Assembly (NCBI GenBank): GCA_035556075.1
Contig: DATMFQ010000012.1
Location: forward strand, 9,791-73,790
Direction: 5' to 3'
Source of the DNA: 73-13 sp035556075
GTDB lineage: Bacteria; Actinomycetota; Actinomycetes; Actinomycetales; Microbacteriaceae
Length of the DNA stretch: 64,000 nt
Made by a program: the position numbers and the translations under genes. Positions 36,206 through 44,640 of this stretch are shown here, piece after piece. How positions within the stretch are numbered: position 1 is the stretch's first letter; each line of letters begins with the position of its first letter. Under the pieces are notes generated by a model. It saw only the letters and a program-made list of their open reading frames with translations, did not search any database and was not told the DNA's origin.

Positions 36206-37131
36206 GGGTCATCGAGGAACCATTCCCGGAGCACATCTCCGAGGGCTCGGTCGTGACGATCGGCAAGTACGACGGTGTGCACATCGGGCATCGAGCCGTG
36301 CTGGGCGCGACCGCGCGCCGCGCCACTGAGCTCGGGCTCGAGTCCATCGTCGTCACCTTCCATCGCAACCCGCACGAGGTGGTTCGCCCCTACTCGGCGC
36401 CGCAGCGGATCCTCAGCCTGGCCGGTCGGCTCGAGCGCATCGCCCAGACCGGCATCGACACCGCCGTCGTCATCCGCTTCGACGAGGCGCGATCCGAGGA
36501 GACGGCGGAGGACTTCGTACGAGAGCTGCTGGTCGGCCGACTCGCGGCGCGGGTGATCACCGTCGGCAGCGACTTCCGGTTTGGGCGCCGCGGGGACGGC
36601 GATGTGGCGCTGTTGCGCGAGCTCGGCCCCCGGTACGGCTTCGAGGTCGTCGAGTTCGACCTCGTCGGCACCGTCGGCGAGGCAAAGGTGTCGTCCACCC
36701 GCATTCGTGAGCTGGTCCTCGAGGGCGACGTGGCCCATGCCGGCGAGCTGCTCGGCGCACCGGTGTCCGTCACGGGCGTCGTCGTGCATGGCTCGGCGCG
36801 GGGCCGCGAGCTCGGCGTCCCGACGGCGAATCTCGAGCTCGGTGAATTCGACCTGGTGCCCGCCGATGGCGTCTACGCGGGCTGGGCGGTCGTCGATGGG
36901 GCGCGGTACGCAGCCGCGATCTCGGTCAGTGACAATCCGACCTTCGACGATGTCCCGGATCGCCGGGTCGAGGCGCACCTGCTCGATGTCGCCCTCGACC
37001 TCTACGGGCACCGGATCACGGTCGAGTTCGTCGCGCGGCTGCGGGGGATCGAGCGATTCGATGGCGTCGAGGCGCTCATGGCGGCGATGCAGGACGACCT
37101 CACTCAGACCCGGGCGGTGCTGGAGCACTGA
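36202..37131 (+). CDS. ribF: Bifunctional riboflavin kinase / FAD synthetase
   Basis: 309 residues, ATGA overlap with the membrane protein before it. N-terminal FMN adenylyltransferase domain: TIGKYDGVHIGHRAVL (HxGH), VTFHRNPHEV, VGSDFRFGRRGDGD and SSTRIRELVLEGDVAHAGELLG. C-terminal riboflavin kinase: GRELGVPTANLEL, PADGVYAGWAVVDG and SDNPTF. It turns riboflavin into FMN and FAD in the cytosol. The Tyr in GKYDG replaces the more common Phe. Confidence 0.95.
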   Translation: MRVIEEPFPEHISEGSVVTIGKYDGVHIGHRAVLGATARRATELGLESIVVTFHRNPHEVVRPYSAPQRILSLAGRLERIAQTGIDTAVVIRFDEARSEETAEDFVRELLVGRLAARVITVGSDFRFGRRGDGDVALLRELGPRYGFEVVEFDLVGTVGEAKVSSTRIRELVLEGDVAHAGELLGAPVSVTGVVVHGSARGRELGVPTANLELGEFDLVPADGVYAGWAVVDGARYAAAISVSDNPTFDDVPDRRVEAHLLDVALDLYGHRITVEFVARLRGIERFDGVEALMAAMQDDLTQTRAVLEH

Positions 37132-37141
37132 CGTGCCGTCG

Positions 37142-37153
37142 TAGGCTCGTGGC
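37142..37153 (+). promoter_or_regulatory. Leaderless-type promoter of the GlcD-like gene (TAGGCT, 6 nt before GTG)
   Basis: TAGGCT at 37142-37147, just after the ribF stop, with 6 nt to the GTG at 37154. Confidence 0.5.
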
Positions 37154-38524
37154 GTGACTGCCGCCGACGTCCTCGCACGCCTGACCGCCGCCCTCCCGAC
37201 GGGCGCCGTGATCACCGATCGGGGGGTCGTCACCGAGCACTCCCAGGACCAGAGCCAGGAGCCGTGGTCACCGGACGCGCTCGCGCTCGTCAAGGTGCGG
37301 AGTGCGGAGGAGGTCTCGCGCGTCCTCGTCATCGCGAACGAGACGCGCACCCCGGTCGTGCCGCAGGGTTCGCGCAGCTCCGTCACCGGCGCGTCGAATG
37401 CGATCGATGGTGCCATCCTCCTCGACCTCTCGGGGATGCGCCGCATCGAGATCATTGACGAGCTCGAGCGCATCGCCGTCGTGCAGCCCGGTGTCCTCAT
37501 CGAGGAACTGCAGCACAAGGTGGCGGCCCGCGGGCTCTTCTACCCGCCGGACCCCGGCTCGGTCGAGATCGCCTCGATCGGCGGCTCGGTCGCGACGAAT
37601 GCGGGGGGCATGCGCTGCATCAAGTACGGTGTCACACGCGATTCGGTCCGCTCGCTCGAGATCGTGCTCGCGGATGGGTCGATCATGACGACCCGCGCCC
37701 GCACGGCGAAGGACGTCTCGGGGCTCGACATCACCGACCTCATCATCGGCTCGGAGGGCACGCTCGCCGTCGTCACCGAGGTGACACTGGCGCTCCGCCC
37801 CGCGCCGGGCCCGGCCCTCGCGGTGACGGCGACATTCGCGAGCGTCGGGGACGCCCTCGACGCCGCCAACGCGGTCGCAGCGGGGGAGCGCCTGCCGTCG
37901 ACCCTCGAGATCATCGACGGGCTCGCGATCAAGGCGCTCCGCGAGTTCTCCGCCGAGGTCGATCTCCCGGCCGATGCCGAGGCCTGGCTCGTCGCGGTGA
38001 CTGACGAGCACGTCGGCGCGGAGCAGGATCTCGACCGCTTCGAGGCGGCGTTCCGCGCCAACGGCGCGCTCACCGTCGAGCGCTCCTCGACACCGGAGGG
38101 CACCGAACGACTGCTGAAGGCCCGTCGGCTCCTCAACCCGGCGACGAATGCATACCGCCCCGGCCACCTGCACTCCGACGCCGCGATCCCGCGGTCGCTG
38201 CTGCGGGAGTTCGGTGAGCAGGTGCTCGCCTTCGCGGCGGAGCAGGGCATCGAGGTCTCACTGAGCGGCCACGTGGGGGACGGCAACCTGCACCCGGTCG
38301 TCTTCTACCAGCCCGGCGAGGAGGAGCAGGCCGGGCGCGTGCTCGACTTCATGCTCGAGCTCGCGGCCGAGTTCGAGGGCACGGTCACGGGTGAGCACGG
38401 CGTCGGCATCGAGAAGCTGGCGGCCGTCCGCAGCCAGTTCGACCCGCGTCGGCTCGAACTGCAGCGCGCGCTCAAGGCCGCCTTCGACCCGAACGGCATC
38501 CTCAACCCGGGTCGCAAGTTCTGA
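37154..38524 (+). CDS. FAD-linked 2-hydroxyacid oxidase/dehydrogenase (GlcD-like)
   Basis: 456 residues. FAD_binding_4 (PCMH) half: PVVPQGSRSSVTGAS, PPDPGSVEIASIGGSVATNAGGMRCIKYGVTRD and LIIGSEGTLAVVTEVTLALRP. FAD-oxidase C half: SLSGHVGDGNLHPVVF (metal-binding His) and GEHGVGIEKLAA. Family members oxidise glycolate, D-lactate or D-2-hydroxyglutarate, passing electrons to quinone or another carrier. It ends 0 bp from the convergent TRAP membrane gene. A TRAP importer for a 2-hydroxyacid next door would fit, but its substrate is not known. Confidence 0.88.
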   Translation: MTAADVLARLTAALPTGAVITDRGVVTEHSQDQSQEPWSPDALALVKVRSAEEVSRVLVIANETRTPVVPQGSRSSVTGASNAIDGAILLDLSGMRRIEIIDELERIAVVQPGVLIEELQHKVAARGLFYPPDPGSVEIASIGGSVATNAGGMRCIKYGVTRDSVRSLEIVLADGSIMTTRARTAKDVSGLDITDLIIGSEGTLAVVTEVTLALRPAPGPALAVTATFASVGDALDAANAVAAGERLPSTLEIIDGLAIKALREFSAEVDLPADAEAWLVAVTDEHVGAEQDLDRFEAAFRANGALTVERSSTPEGTERLLKARRLLNPATNAYRPGHLHSDAAIPRSLLREFGEQVLAFAAEQGIEVSLSGHVGDGNLHPVVFYQPGEEEQAGRVLDFMLELAAEFEGTVTGEHGVGIEKLAAVRSQFDPRRLELQRALKAAFDPNGILNPGRKF

Positions 38525-39907
38525 TCAGTGCAGGCCGAAGAGCGCCGGCAGCCAGAGCACCAGGTCGGGGAAGAGGAAGTACACCGCCGTTAGCGCCAGG
38601 TCGAGGGCGACGAACGGTATGAGGTAGACGAATACGCCCTCGAGCTTCGCGCCGGTCGCGGCAGAGATGACGAACACGTTGATGCCCACCGGTGGGGTGA
38701 TCAGCCCGATCTCGATCGCCTTGAGGACGAGTACGCCGAACCACACGCCGTCCATGCCGAGGCTCGTGACGATCGGCGCCACGATCGGCACCACGATGAG
38801 CATGAGCGAGAGCCCGTCGATCACCATCCCGAGTGGCACGAGCAGCAGCAGGATCGCCCCGGCGATCAGCATCGGCGGCAGCCCACCGCTCGCCAGCGAT
38901 CGAGCCAGTGCTTGCGGCAGTCCGCTCAGCGTGATCATGTAGCCGAAGACGCCGCCGCCGGCGAGCAGCAGGAAGATCATGCTGCTGGTGCCGACCGACT
39001 CGCGGAACGAGGTGCGGAGCACCGTGCGCAGCGAACCGCGCTGCTTCTTGACCTCGATGACGGTGATCACCAGTGCCGCGACGGCACCGACGGCACCGGC
39101 CTCGGTCGCGGTGAATTGGCCGCTGTACAGGCCGCCGACGACGATGAGGAAGATGACGGCGGCATACACGATGCCGAGAAAGTCCCGCGCGCTGCCGCGG
39201 TTGTGGACCGACGGCACGGTCGGTGCGAGCGCTGGGCCGGCGGGCTGGGCCGCCGGCGGGCGTGGCTCGATCCCGCCGAAGTCCCGTCCGCGTCGCTTTC
39301 CGGTCAACGCGGCGTAGATGATGACGTAGGCCATCAGCATCAGACAGGAGAGCACGCCGGGGACGATGCCCGCGAAGATCAGGGCGGAGATGCTCTCCTC
39401 CGCCAGGATGCCGTACAGCACGAAGCCGATCGCGGGTGGGATGAGCGCCGCGAATGCGCCGGCGGCGGCGACGACCGCGGCCGCGTACTCGCGGCGATAG
39501 CCATATCGGCTCATCTCCTGCACCGAGATCCGGCCGAATGCGGCGACGTCGGCGACCGAGCTGCCCGAGATGCCGCTGAACATGGTCGTCGCGCCGACGG
39601 CGGTCGCGGCGAGACCGCCGGGCAGTCGGCCGACGATCCGGTTCACGGCGCGGAAGATCGCGATGCCGATCCCCGCATTCGAGATCAGCGATCCCAGGAG
39701 CACATACATGCAGATCACGAACAGCGCGTATTTCGCGACGGAGGTGTACGGCGTCGCGCCGAGAATGTTGATGAGGTTGCCGAGCTCGCCGAGCAGCACG
39801 AGGCCGGTGACGCCCGAGACGATGAGGGACAGCGCGATCGGCACCTCGATGACGATCAGCGCGATCAGGACGAGCGCGGAGATCGCGACGACAAGTTCCG
39901 CGCTCAT
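38525..39907 (-). CDS. TRAP transporter large permease (DctM family)
   Basis: 460 residues from the ATG at 39907, which overlaps the DctQ stop. About 12 membrane helices. DctM-type segments: SNAGIGIAIFRAVNRIVGRLPGG, ATTMFSGISGSSVADVAAFG, AVVAAAGAFAALIPPAIGFVLYG and the ending ITPPVGINVFVISAATG. It is the ion-coupled channel subunit of a tripartite TRAP importer. A Pro-rich cytoplasmic loop in the middle (FGGIEPRPPAAQPAGPALAP) is longer than usual. Confidence 0.92.
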   Translation of the reverse strand: MSAELVVAISALVLIALIVIEVPIALSLIVSGVTGLVLLGELGNLINILGATPYTSVAKYALFVICMYVLLGSLISNAGIGIAIFRAVNRIVGRLPGGLAATAVGATTMFSGISGSSVADVAAFGRISVQEMSRYGYRREYAAAVVAAAGAFAALIPPAIGFVLYGILAEESISALIFAGIVPGVLSCLMLMAYVIIYAALTGKRRGRDFGGIEPRPPAAQPAGPALAPTVPSVHNRGSARDFLGIVYAAVIFLIVVGGLYSGQFTATEAGAVGAVAALVITVIEVKKQRGSLRTVLRTSFRESVGTSSMIFLLLAGGGVFGYMITLSGLPQALARSLASGGLPPMLIAGAILLLLVPLGMVIDGLSLMLIVVPIVAPIVTSLGMDGVWFGVLVLKAIEIGLITPPVGINVFVISAATGAKLEGVFVYLIPFVALDLALTAVYFLFPDLVLWLPALFGLH

Positions 39908-40413
39908 GCCGCCACGTCCCGCGGCGACCGCATGAGCTGCTGGGCGAGCTGGAGCACGATCGCGACGACGAGGCCGCACAGCCCCACGACGATCGCGATC
40001 CTCGCGGGCCAGATCGGGACGCTCACCAGCCCGAAGCGGAATTCCCCGGCGCCGAGCGACACCAACGCTCGCGCGGATGTCGCGTAGATCAGCGCGAGCA
40101 GGATGAGCGCGCTGATCACGCTGCCGATCGTTCGCGTCACCCGCGCGACGCGGACGGGCAGGCGGTCGGTGACCAGTGTCGCGGAGATGTGCATCCCGTC
40201 GCGAGCGGCGGTCATCATGCCGAGGTAGGCGGCGACGACGAGGAAGACCTCGGTGATCTCGATGGCTCCCGGGATCCCGCGGCCTGTCGTGCTGCGCAGC
40301 ACGACGTCGATGACGGTGACGCCCATCAGGAGACAGGTGCTCGCGATGGCGATGACCCGTGAGGCGAGTTCGATGCCTCGCACGGTGCGCGGCATCTCAA
40401 GCGCGATGGTCAT
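39904..40413 (-). CDS. TRAP transporter small permease (DctQ family)
   Basis: 169 residues, four membrane helices, with the conserved positions of DctQ proteins (EITEVFLVVAAYLGMMTAARDGMHISATLVTDRLP; the acidic-rich first loop and GxHI-like segment are typical). Pairs with DctM. Separated from the binding-protein gene by a strong hairpin, so it is probably made at lower level than the binding protein. Confidence 0.88.
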   Translation of the reverse strand: MTIALEMPRTVRGIELASRVIAIASTCLLMGVTVIDVVLRSTTGRGIPGAIEITEVFLVVAAYLGMMTAARDGMHISATLVTDRLPVRVARVTRTIGSVISALILLALIYATSARALVSLGAGEFRFGLVSVPIWPARIAIVVGLCGLVVAIVLQLAQQLMRSPRDVAA

Positions 40414-40445
40414 GTCTCCCCCTTAGCTCAGGTGTGAGGTGGCGT

Positions 40446-40483
40446 CCCGTGGTTCCCGGTCGATCGAGACCGGGAACCACGGG
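40446..40483 (-). terminator. Intercistronic hairpin between dctP-like and dctQ-like genes
   Basis: Perfect 16-bp inverted repeat (40446-40461 with 40468-40483) with a 6-nt GATCGA loop, inside the operon. It probably causes partial termination or protects the upstream mRNA end, so that the binding protein exceeds the membrane subunits. Confidence 0.8.
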
Positions 40484-40499
40484 CGTTGCCATGATCCAC

Positions 40500-41606
40500 T
40501 CAGTGTGCGGCCGCGCACCGCGCCATGCCGGACGGGGACGGGGCGGAGCTGGCAGCGTCGATCGCGGCCATGTACTCGTCGTAGAACTCCGCGGCCGGCG
40601 CACCGGCCTGCTCCGCAGCGGACTGCCACACGTCGCGTGGCTCGGTGCCGACGCGCTCCTGCCACTTCTCGGTCTCCTCCTCGGGCCAGACCGAGACCGT
40701 GCCGCCGATCGCCAGCACGATCTCGCAGGCCTCGTCTTCGCCGATGGCCACGTTCGCGCGGTAGCGGTCGTCGAACTCCCGGGCGAGCTCGGCGATGAGC
40801 TCGCGGTCGGCCTCGGGCATTGCGCCCCAGCGGGCGGCGTTGGCGGCGAGCACGTTGAACGTGTACGTGCCGAGCCCGGTGTCGACGATGTGCGGTGCGA
40901 CTTCCTCCAGGCTGAGCGAGGGCACGGCGTCGAAGATCATCGAGGTGTAGCCCGCGACCAGGCCGCGCTCGATCGACTCGTACAGGTCGCCGACCACCAG
41001 CGAGACCGCGTTGCCGCCCGCGGCCTGGACCGCGGTGGCCGCCTGTCCCGCGGCGCGAATCGACTTCCCCGCGAGCCAGTCCACGCCGGGCACCGGCTCG
41101 GTGGCGGCGAACATGGAGGGTGCCGAGGCGGCGAAGGCGAGCGGCACGACTCCCGCCTGGTCCCATTCCTGCTGGTATGTGTCGGAATGCTCCGCGAGGT
41201 CGGCGAGCGCCCCCGCGAGGACGGCCATATCGGCTGTGACGAATGGAATGCTCGTGATCTGCGAGAGCGGCAGCTCCGCAGGGCTGTACTGCGGTGTCAT
41301 GAATGTGAGGTCCGCGCGCCCGTCGACGACTCCCGCGAGCAGCTCATCGGCGGGCAGCAGCTCGCCGTTGTAATACGGGTCGATGATGACTTTGCCGTCG
41401 CTGCGCTTGGCCGCCTCGTCGATGAGCCAGACGAGCGTCTTGCCATGCGGTGCGGTGGGCGCCACGTAGGTGGCGAGTTTGTAGGTGCGCGGGGAATCGT
41501 CCGCGCCGGGGTCGTTCGACGTCGGCGCGGACGGTGCGCAGCCGGTGAGCGCGACGGCTGCGGCTGCGATGGCGATGCCGACTCGTGTCATGAGGCGACG
41601 TTGCAT
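40500..41606 (-). CDS. TRAP transporter substrate-binding lipoprotein (DctP family)
   Basis: 368 residues; GAAGGAG site before the ATG at 41606. Lipobox ALTGC with Cys23, as expected for a Gram-positive binding protein held at the membrane surface. DctP fold: TYVAPTAPHGKTLVWLIDEAAKRSDGKV, VDGRADLTFMTPQYSPAELPLSQITSIPF and GNAVSLVVGDLYESIERGLVAGYTS. DctP proteins bind carboxylates through a conserved Arg; the ligand is not determined. The SnoaL-like gene in the same operon and the GlcD-like oxidase nearby hint at an organic acid, possibly aromatic. Confidence 0.88.
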   Translation of the reverse strand: MQRRLMTRVGIAIAAAAVALTGCAPSAPTSNDPGADDSPRTYKLATYVAPTAPHGKTLVWLIDEAAKRSDGKVIIDPYYNGELLPADELLAGVVDGRADLTFMTPQYSPAELPLSQITSIPFVTADMAVLAGALADLAEHSDTYQQEWDQAGVVPLAFAASAPSMFAATEPVPGVDWLAGKSIRAAGQAATAVQAAGGNAVSLVVGDLYESIERGLVAGYTSMIFDAVPSLSLEEVAPHIVDTGLGTYTFNVLAANAARWGAMPEADRELIAELAREFDDRYRANVAIGEDEACEIVLAIGGTVSVWPEEETEKWQERVGTEPRDVWQSAAEQAGAPAAEFYDEYMAAIDAASSAPSPSGMARCAAAH

Positions 41607-41653
41607 GGAGAACTCCTTCGTTCTGGGTTGGTGGGTTGGGGATGCGCTGCGGG

Positions 41654-42229
41654 TCAGGCGCCGTACTGCGCCTGATATTTCGCCTGGATCTCAGGCGGCA
41701 GGACGAGCGGGCGCAGGTACGAGGGGTCGGTGCGGTCCTGGGTGCCCTTCGGGTAACCGTCCCAATCGCCGTGCACGGAGCCGTCCGCGAGGATGCGGAA
41801 GTCCACGCTCAGTGTGCGCAGCGCGATGCGCCACTCGCCGTCGCGCCGTTCGAGGCGGTCGATGTAGCGGCCTCCCGCGATGTGGACGGTGCGGCCGTCC
41901 TGGTAGCGGTGCACGAAGATCACATAGCTCTCGGCGTGCGCCTCATCGCCGTCGATGTCGGAGGTGTGGCTCGTGATGTGATGCATGTGCGAGGCGTAGC
42001 CGCTGTGGACCTGATAGTTCGCCCAACGCACGAAGTCTTCCCGGCGATACACGTGGGCACCGTGGTTATCGACCGCATCCTCGTGGAACACGCTGGCGAG
42101 GATCTCGTCGTCGTGCCGGTCGAGCCCGCGGCTGTACCGATAGATGCATTCGAGGATCTCCTGCTTGTCCACCAGTTGCTGGAGCTTCTCGAGCATGTCG
42201 CTGGAGAGTACGGGGTTCGGCTGATTCAC
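41654..42229 (-). CDS. SnoaL-like / NTF2-fold protein (fourth in window)
   Basis: 191 residues, GTG start at 42229 after GGAAGGAAGG. First gene behind the regulated promoter. SnoaL_4-type: MLEKLQQLVDKQEILECIYRYSRGLDRHDDEIL, VFHEDAVDNHGAH, HHITSHTSDIDGDEAHAES and the YIDRLERRDGEWRI strand. A long Pro-rich C-terminal tail (YLRPLVLPPEIQAKYQ) follows. This type is common in sterol, lignin and terpenoid catabolic operons and resembles ring-hydroxylating-dioxygenase beta-subunit-like hydratases. It probably acts on the compound imported by the TRAP system. Confidence 0.7.
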   Translation of the reverse strand: MNQPNPVLSSDMLEKLQQLVDKQEILECIYRYSRGLDRHDDEILASVFHEDAVDNHGAHVYRREDFVRWANYQVHSGYASHMHHITSHTSDIDGDEAHAESYVIFVHRYQDGRTVHIAGGRYIDRLERRDGEWRIALRTLSVDFRILADGSVHGDWDGYPKGTQDRTDPSYLRPLVLPPEIQAKYQAQYGA

Positions 42230-42265
42230 GCGCCGGCCTTCCTTCCTGGAGGGGCAACGCGAGCC

Positions 42266-42300
42266 TCCTCCTATTCCGAATAATGATTATACGGAATAGG
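42266..42300. promoter_or_regulatory. 35-bp near-perfect palindromic operator (AT-rich)
   Basis: Arms CTCCTATTCCG (42266-42276) and CGGAATAGGAG (42290-42300). The inner bases continue the symmetry around a central G at 42283, with a single mismatched pair. It covers the -10 and spacer of the operon promoter. It stands out as AT-rich in GC-rich DNA and is the likely site for the GntR-type protein encoded just upstream. Confidence 0.85.
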
Positions 42301-42311
42301 AGATCTGTCAA
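42284..42311 (-). promoter_or_regulatory. Consensus sigma-70-type promoter of the TRAP operon
   Basis: On the minus strand TTGACA (plus-strand 42306-42311), a 16-bp spacer and TATAAT (plus-strand 42284-42289), all exact consensus. Such strong promoters are rare in this window and normally need tight repression, which the overlapping palindrome can provide. Confidence 0.85.
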
Positions 42312-42318
42312 CGGAGTG

Positions 42319-43008
42319 TTACTGCAGCACGATGCGCCAGGCGGGACCGCTGCCGTCAGCGGGGGAGTGCATCATCGCCGCGACCTCAGCGGCCTTGACG
42401 TCATTGGCCATGACCGCCAGTCCCATGGCTTCGTGGATCTTCCGTGAGCCCTCGGCGAGCTCCGCGTCGACCTCGAAACTCGCGACCGAGTTCTCGATCA
42501 TGTCGACGATGGCGCAGTACACATCCGTGAGGGTCTTGCTGCTGCTGGCCCGTGCGACCTGTCGGTCGACCTCCCAGTTCGCAGCAAAGATCTCCCGCGG
42601 GGCCTTCGCCCCTCGGAGTCGGTGGAGTGACCGGCCGATTGCTGCGGCACTATGCTCGTCGCAATTGGCGGCACCCTCCGCGACGACCAGCGATTGAAGA
42701 GCGTCCTGGATGTTGAGGAGTGCGTTGATTTCCTGCGGGTTCCGTTGCGCCCGCAATAGTACTTCCGAGAGCCCCTCTCGCTGCCGACGCTGGCTGACAA
42801 AGACGCCGCCCTTCGGTCCCCGTCGCACCACGACGTAGTCGCGCGCCTGGAGCAGCCGCAGCGCCTCATTCAGTGTCCCTGGCGCGACCTCGTAACGCTC
42901 CAGGAGTTCTTGCTTCGTGCCCAACCGTGAGCCCGCTGGGAGCCGCGGTGTGTCGATCTCCCGCTGAATCTCGTTGGCGAGCCACGAGGCCTTCGACTCT
43001 GGGATCAT
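42319..43008 (-). CDS. GntR/FadR-type transcriptional regulator
   Basis: 229 residues from the ATG at 43008 (GATGGAG site upstream on the minus strand); an in-frame GTG at 43047 would add 13 residues. N-terminal winged HTH: IQREIDTPRLPAGSRLGTKQELLERYEVAPGTLNEALRLLQARDYV, then GPKGGVFV, the wing. The C-terminal all-helical FCD domain should bind a carboxylate or related metabolite. Encoded directly upstream of, and on the same strand as, the TRAP operon with the palindromic operator in the gap, so it is very likely the operon's repressor. Confidence 0.85.
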   Translation of the reverse strand: MIPESKASWLANEIQREIDTPRLPAGSRLGTKQELLERYEVAPGTLNEALRLLQARDYVVVRRGPKGGVFVSQRRQREGLSEVLLRAQRNPQEINALLNIQDALQSLVVAEGAANCDEHSAAAIGRSLHRLRGAKAPREIFAANWEVDRQVARASSSKTLTDVYCAIVDMIENSVASFEVDAELAEGSRKIHEAMGLAVMANDVKAAEVAAMMHSPADGSGPAWRIVLQ

Positions 43009-43141
43009 CGTTGCCGACTCCATCTCATCGTAAGAAGGCCTGATCACGGCCGGTGGTGTGGGGCAGTCTCGGAGTCAGCGTACCCGTCGGCCCACCTGAG
43101 CACACGGTCGGTCGGGCTGAAGCGCCGCGGGGGTTCCCACC

Positions 43142-44476
43142 TCAGAGCTTTGCGAGGAATGCGCGGTAGAACGCGATCCCGGCGAGCCAGGAGTCCACGC
43201 GGATGCGTTCGTCGACGGCGTGGAGGGCGGCGCGTTCCGCCTCCGACAGGTCGAACGGCGTGAAGCGGTAGACCGCCTCGGTGAGGCTCGTGAACGACCT
43301 CGAGTCGGTCGCACCGGTCTGACCGTACGGGGCCGGCACGACGTCGGGGAAGATGTCGGCGATCGTCGCGACGAGGCGTTCCCAGCCGGGCCCGTCGGTG
43401 GGCGAGATAGGGGCCGGCTCCCAGCCGGAGATGAGCTCGACGTCGACACCGCGGTCCCCGGTCGCCGCGCGGAGCCGCTCGAGCGTGCCGGCGAGCGTCT
43501 CGCCGGCGAGGACCCGCGCATTCATGACCGCCTCGGCGCGCTCGGGCACCGCGTTGAGCGCGTGGCCGCCCGAGATCTGCGTTGCGACGACGGTCGTCCG
43601 CGTCATCGCGGCGCCTTCGGGCTTCGACTGCAGGGCCCGCACGAGCAGCGGTCCGCTCCACGCGACACCGCGGTAGAGCCAGGGCAGGAGCCCGCGGCCG
43701 CCGCGCCCCGCGGCGCGGAACATACCGCGCGTCGCCGCGGTGAGCCTGGCCGGGAAGGGCCCGCGGTCGATCCGGGCGATCGCCGTCGACAGCCGGAGAA
43801 TCGCCGAGTTCGCCGGTGGGGCGGAGGAGTGCCCGCCCTGCGTCGTGACGCTGAGCCGGAAATTCGCGACCCCCTTCTCCGTGATGCCGATCGCCGCGAG
43901 CCGCGCATCGACCCCGGGGAGGAATCCGCCGACGATCGCGCCGCCCTCGTCGAGAACAAGCTCCGGCCGCACACCGCGCTCCGCGAGCAGTGCCGCGGCC
44001 GCGGCGGCACCGGTCCCATTCGTCTCCTCGTCATGTCCGAAGACGAACCACACATCGCGCGTCGGCCGGAAGCCATCGGCGGCGAGGTGGTCGGCGGCCT
44101 CGAGGATCGCGACGAGTGAGCCCTTGTCGTCGATCGTGCCGCGGCCCCAGATGATCCGGTCGCCGTCATGGTCGACGAGCTCGGCATCGAACGCGGGGTG
44201 TCGCCAGTCCTCGAGCCGACCGGGGGCGACGACGTCCTGGTGGGCCATGAGGATCACGGGCGGGAGCGCGGGATCGACACCGGGCCAGCGCCACAGCATC
44301 GTGTGCCCGGCGACGAGCTCTCGCTCGACGCTCGCGTGCACGGTCGGGTAGGCCTCGGCGACCGCGTCCCGGAAGGCCTCGAAGGCCGCCCAGTTCGTCG
44401 ATCCGACGTCGGCGAGGGAAACGGTAGGAATGCGCAGGAGCACCCGGAATCGTTCGACCGCGGCATCGTTGCTCAC
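43142..44476 (-). CDS. M20 family metallopeptidase (carboxypeptidase/deacylase type)
   Basis: 444 residues. Di-zinc site motifs: ILMAHQDVV (His-x-Asp), WGRGTIDDKG (bridging Asp and following Asp) and GHDEETNG (catalytic Glu then metal Glu). HSSAPPANSAI belongs to the dimerisation/lid domain. M20 enzymes split dipeptides or acyl-amino acids; the best resemblance by layout is the CPS1-like carboxypeptidase group. GTG start at 44476 with TACGCT 7 nt upstream, so probably leaderless. The 130-bp gap to the GntR gene holds nothing evident. Confidence 0.88.
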   Translation of the reverse strand: MSNDAAVERFRVLLRIPTVSLADVGSTNWAAFEAFRDAVAEAYPTVHASVERELVAGHTMLWRWPGVDPALPPVILMAHQDVVAPGRLEDWRHPAFDAELVDHDGDRIIWGRGTIDDKGSLVAILEAADHLAADGFRPTRDVWFVFGHDEETNGTGAAAAAALLAERGVRPELVLDEGGAIVGGFLPGVDARLAAIGITEKGVANFRLSVTTQGGHSSAPPANSAILRLSTAIARIDRGPFPARLTAATRGMFRAAGRGGRGLLPWLYRGVAWSGPLLVRALQSKPEGAAMTRTTVVATQISGGHALNAVPERAEAVMNARVLAGETLAGTLERLRAATGDRGVDVELISGWEPAPISPTDGPGWERLVATIADIFPDVVPAPYGQTGATDSRSFTSLTEAVYRFTPFDLSEAERAALHAVDERIRVDSWLAGIAFYRAFLAKL

Positions 44477-44489
44477 CTTCCCGAGCGTA
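44477..44489 (-). promoter_or_regulatory. Leaderless-type promoter of the M20 peptidase gene
   Basis: Minus-strand TACGCT (plus-strand 44484-44489) ends 7 nt before the GTG at 44476. On the plus strand TAAGAT (44496-44501) may start the helicase transcript, giving a leader of about 130 nt. Confidence 0.5.
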
Positions 44490-44640
44490 GTGGGCTAAGA
44501 TGGCCCGTAGCGCGCCGACCGCGCGACCACCGGGAGTTCGCACTCGGGTCTGGTCCGAGGCCGCACGCAGTTCGAGGCCAGGTCGGCCCGATCGCATCAC
44601 CCGCACCAGCACCGCCGCGTCAGCGGCACGGAGACGAGTA

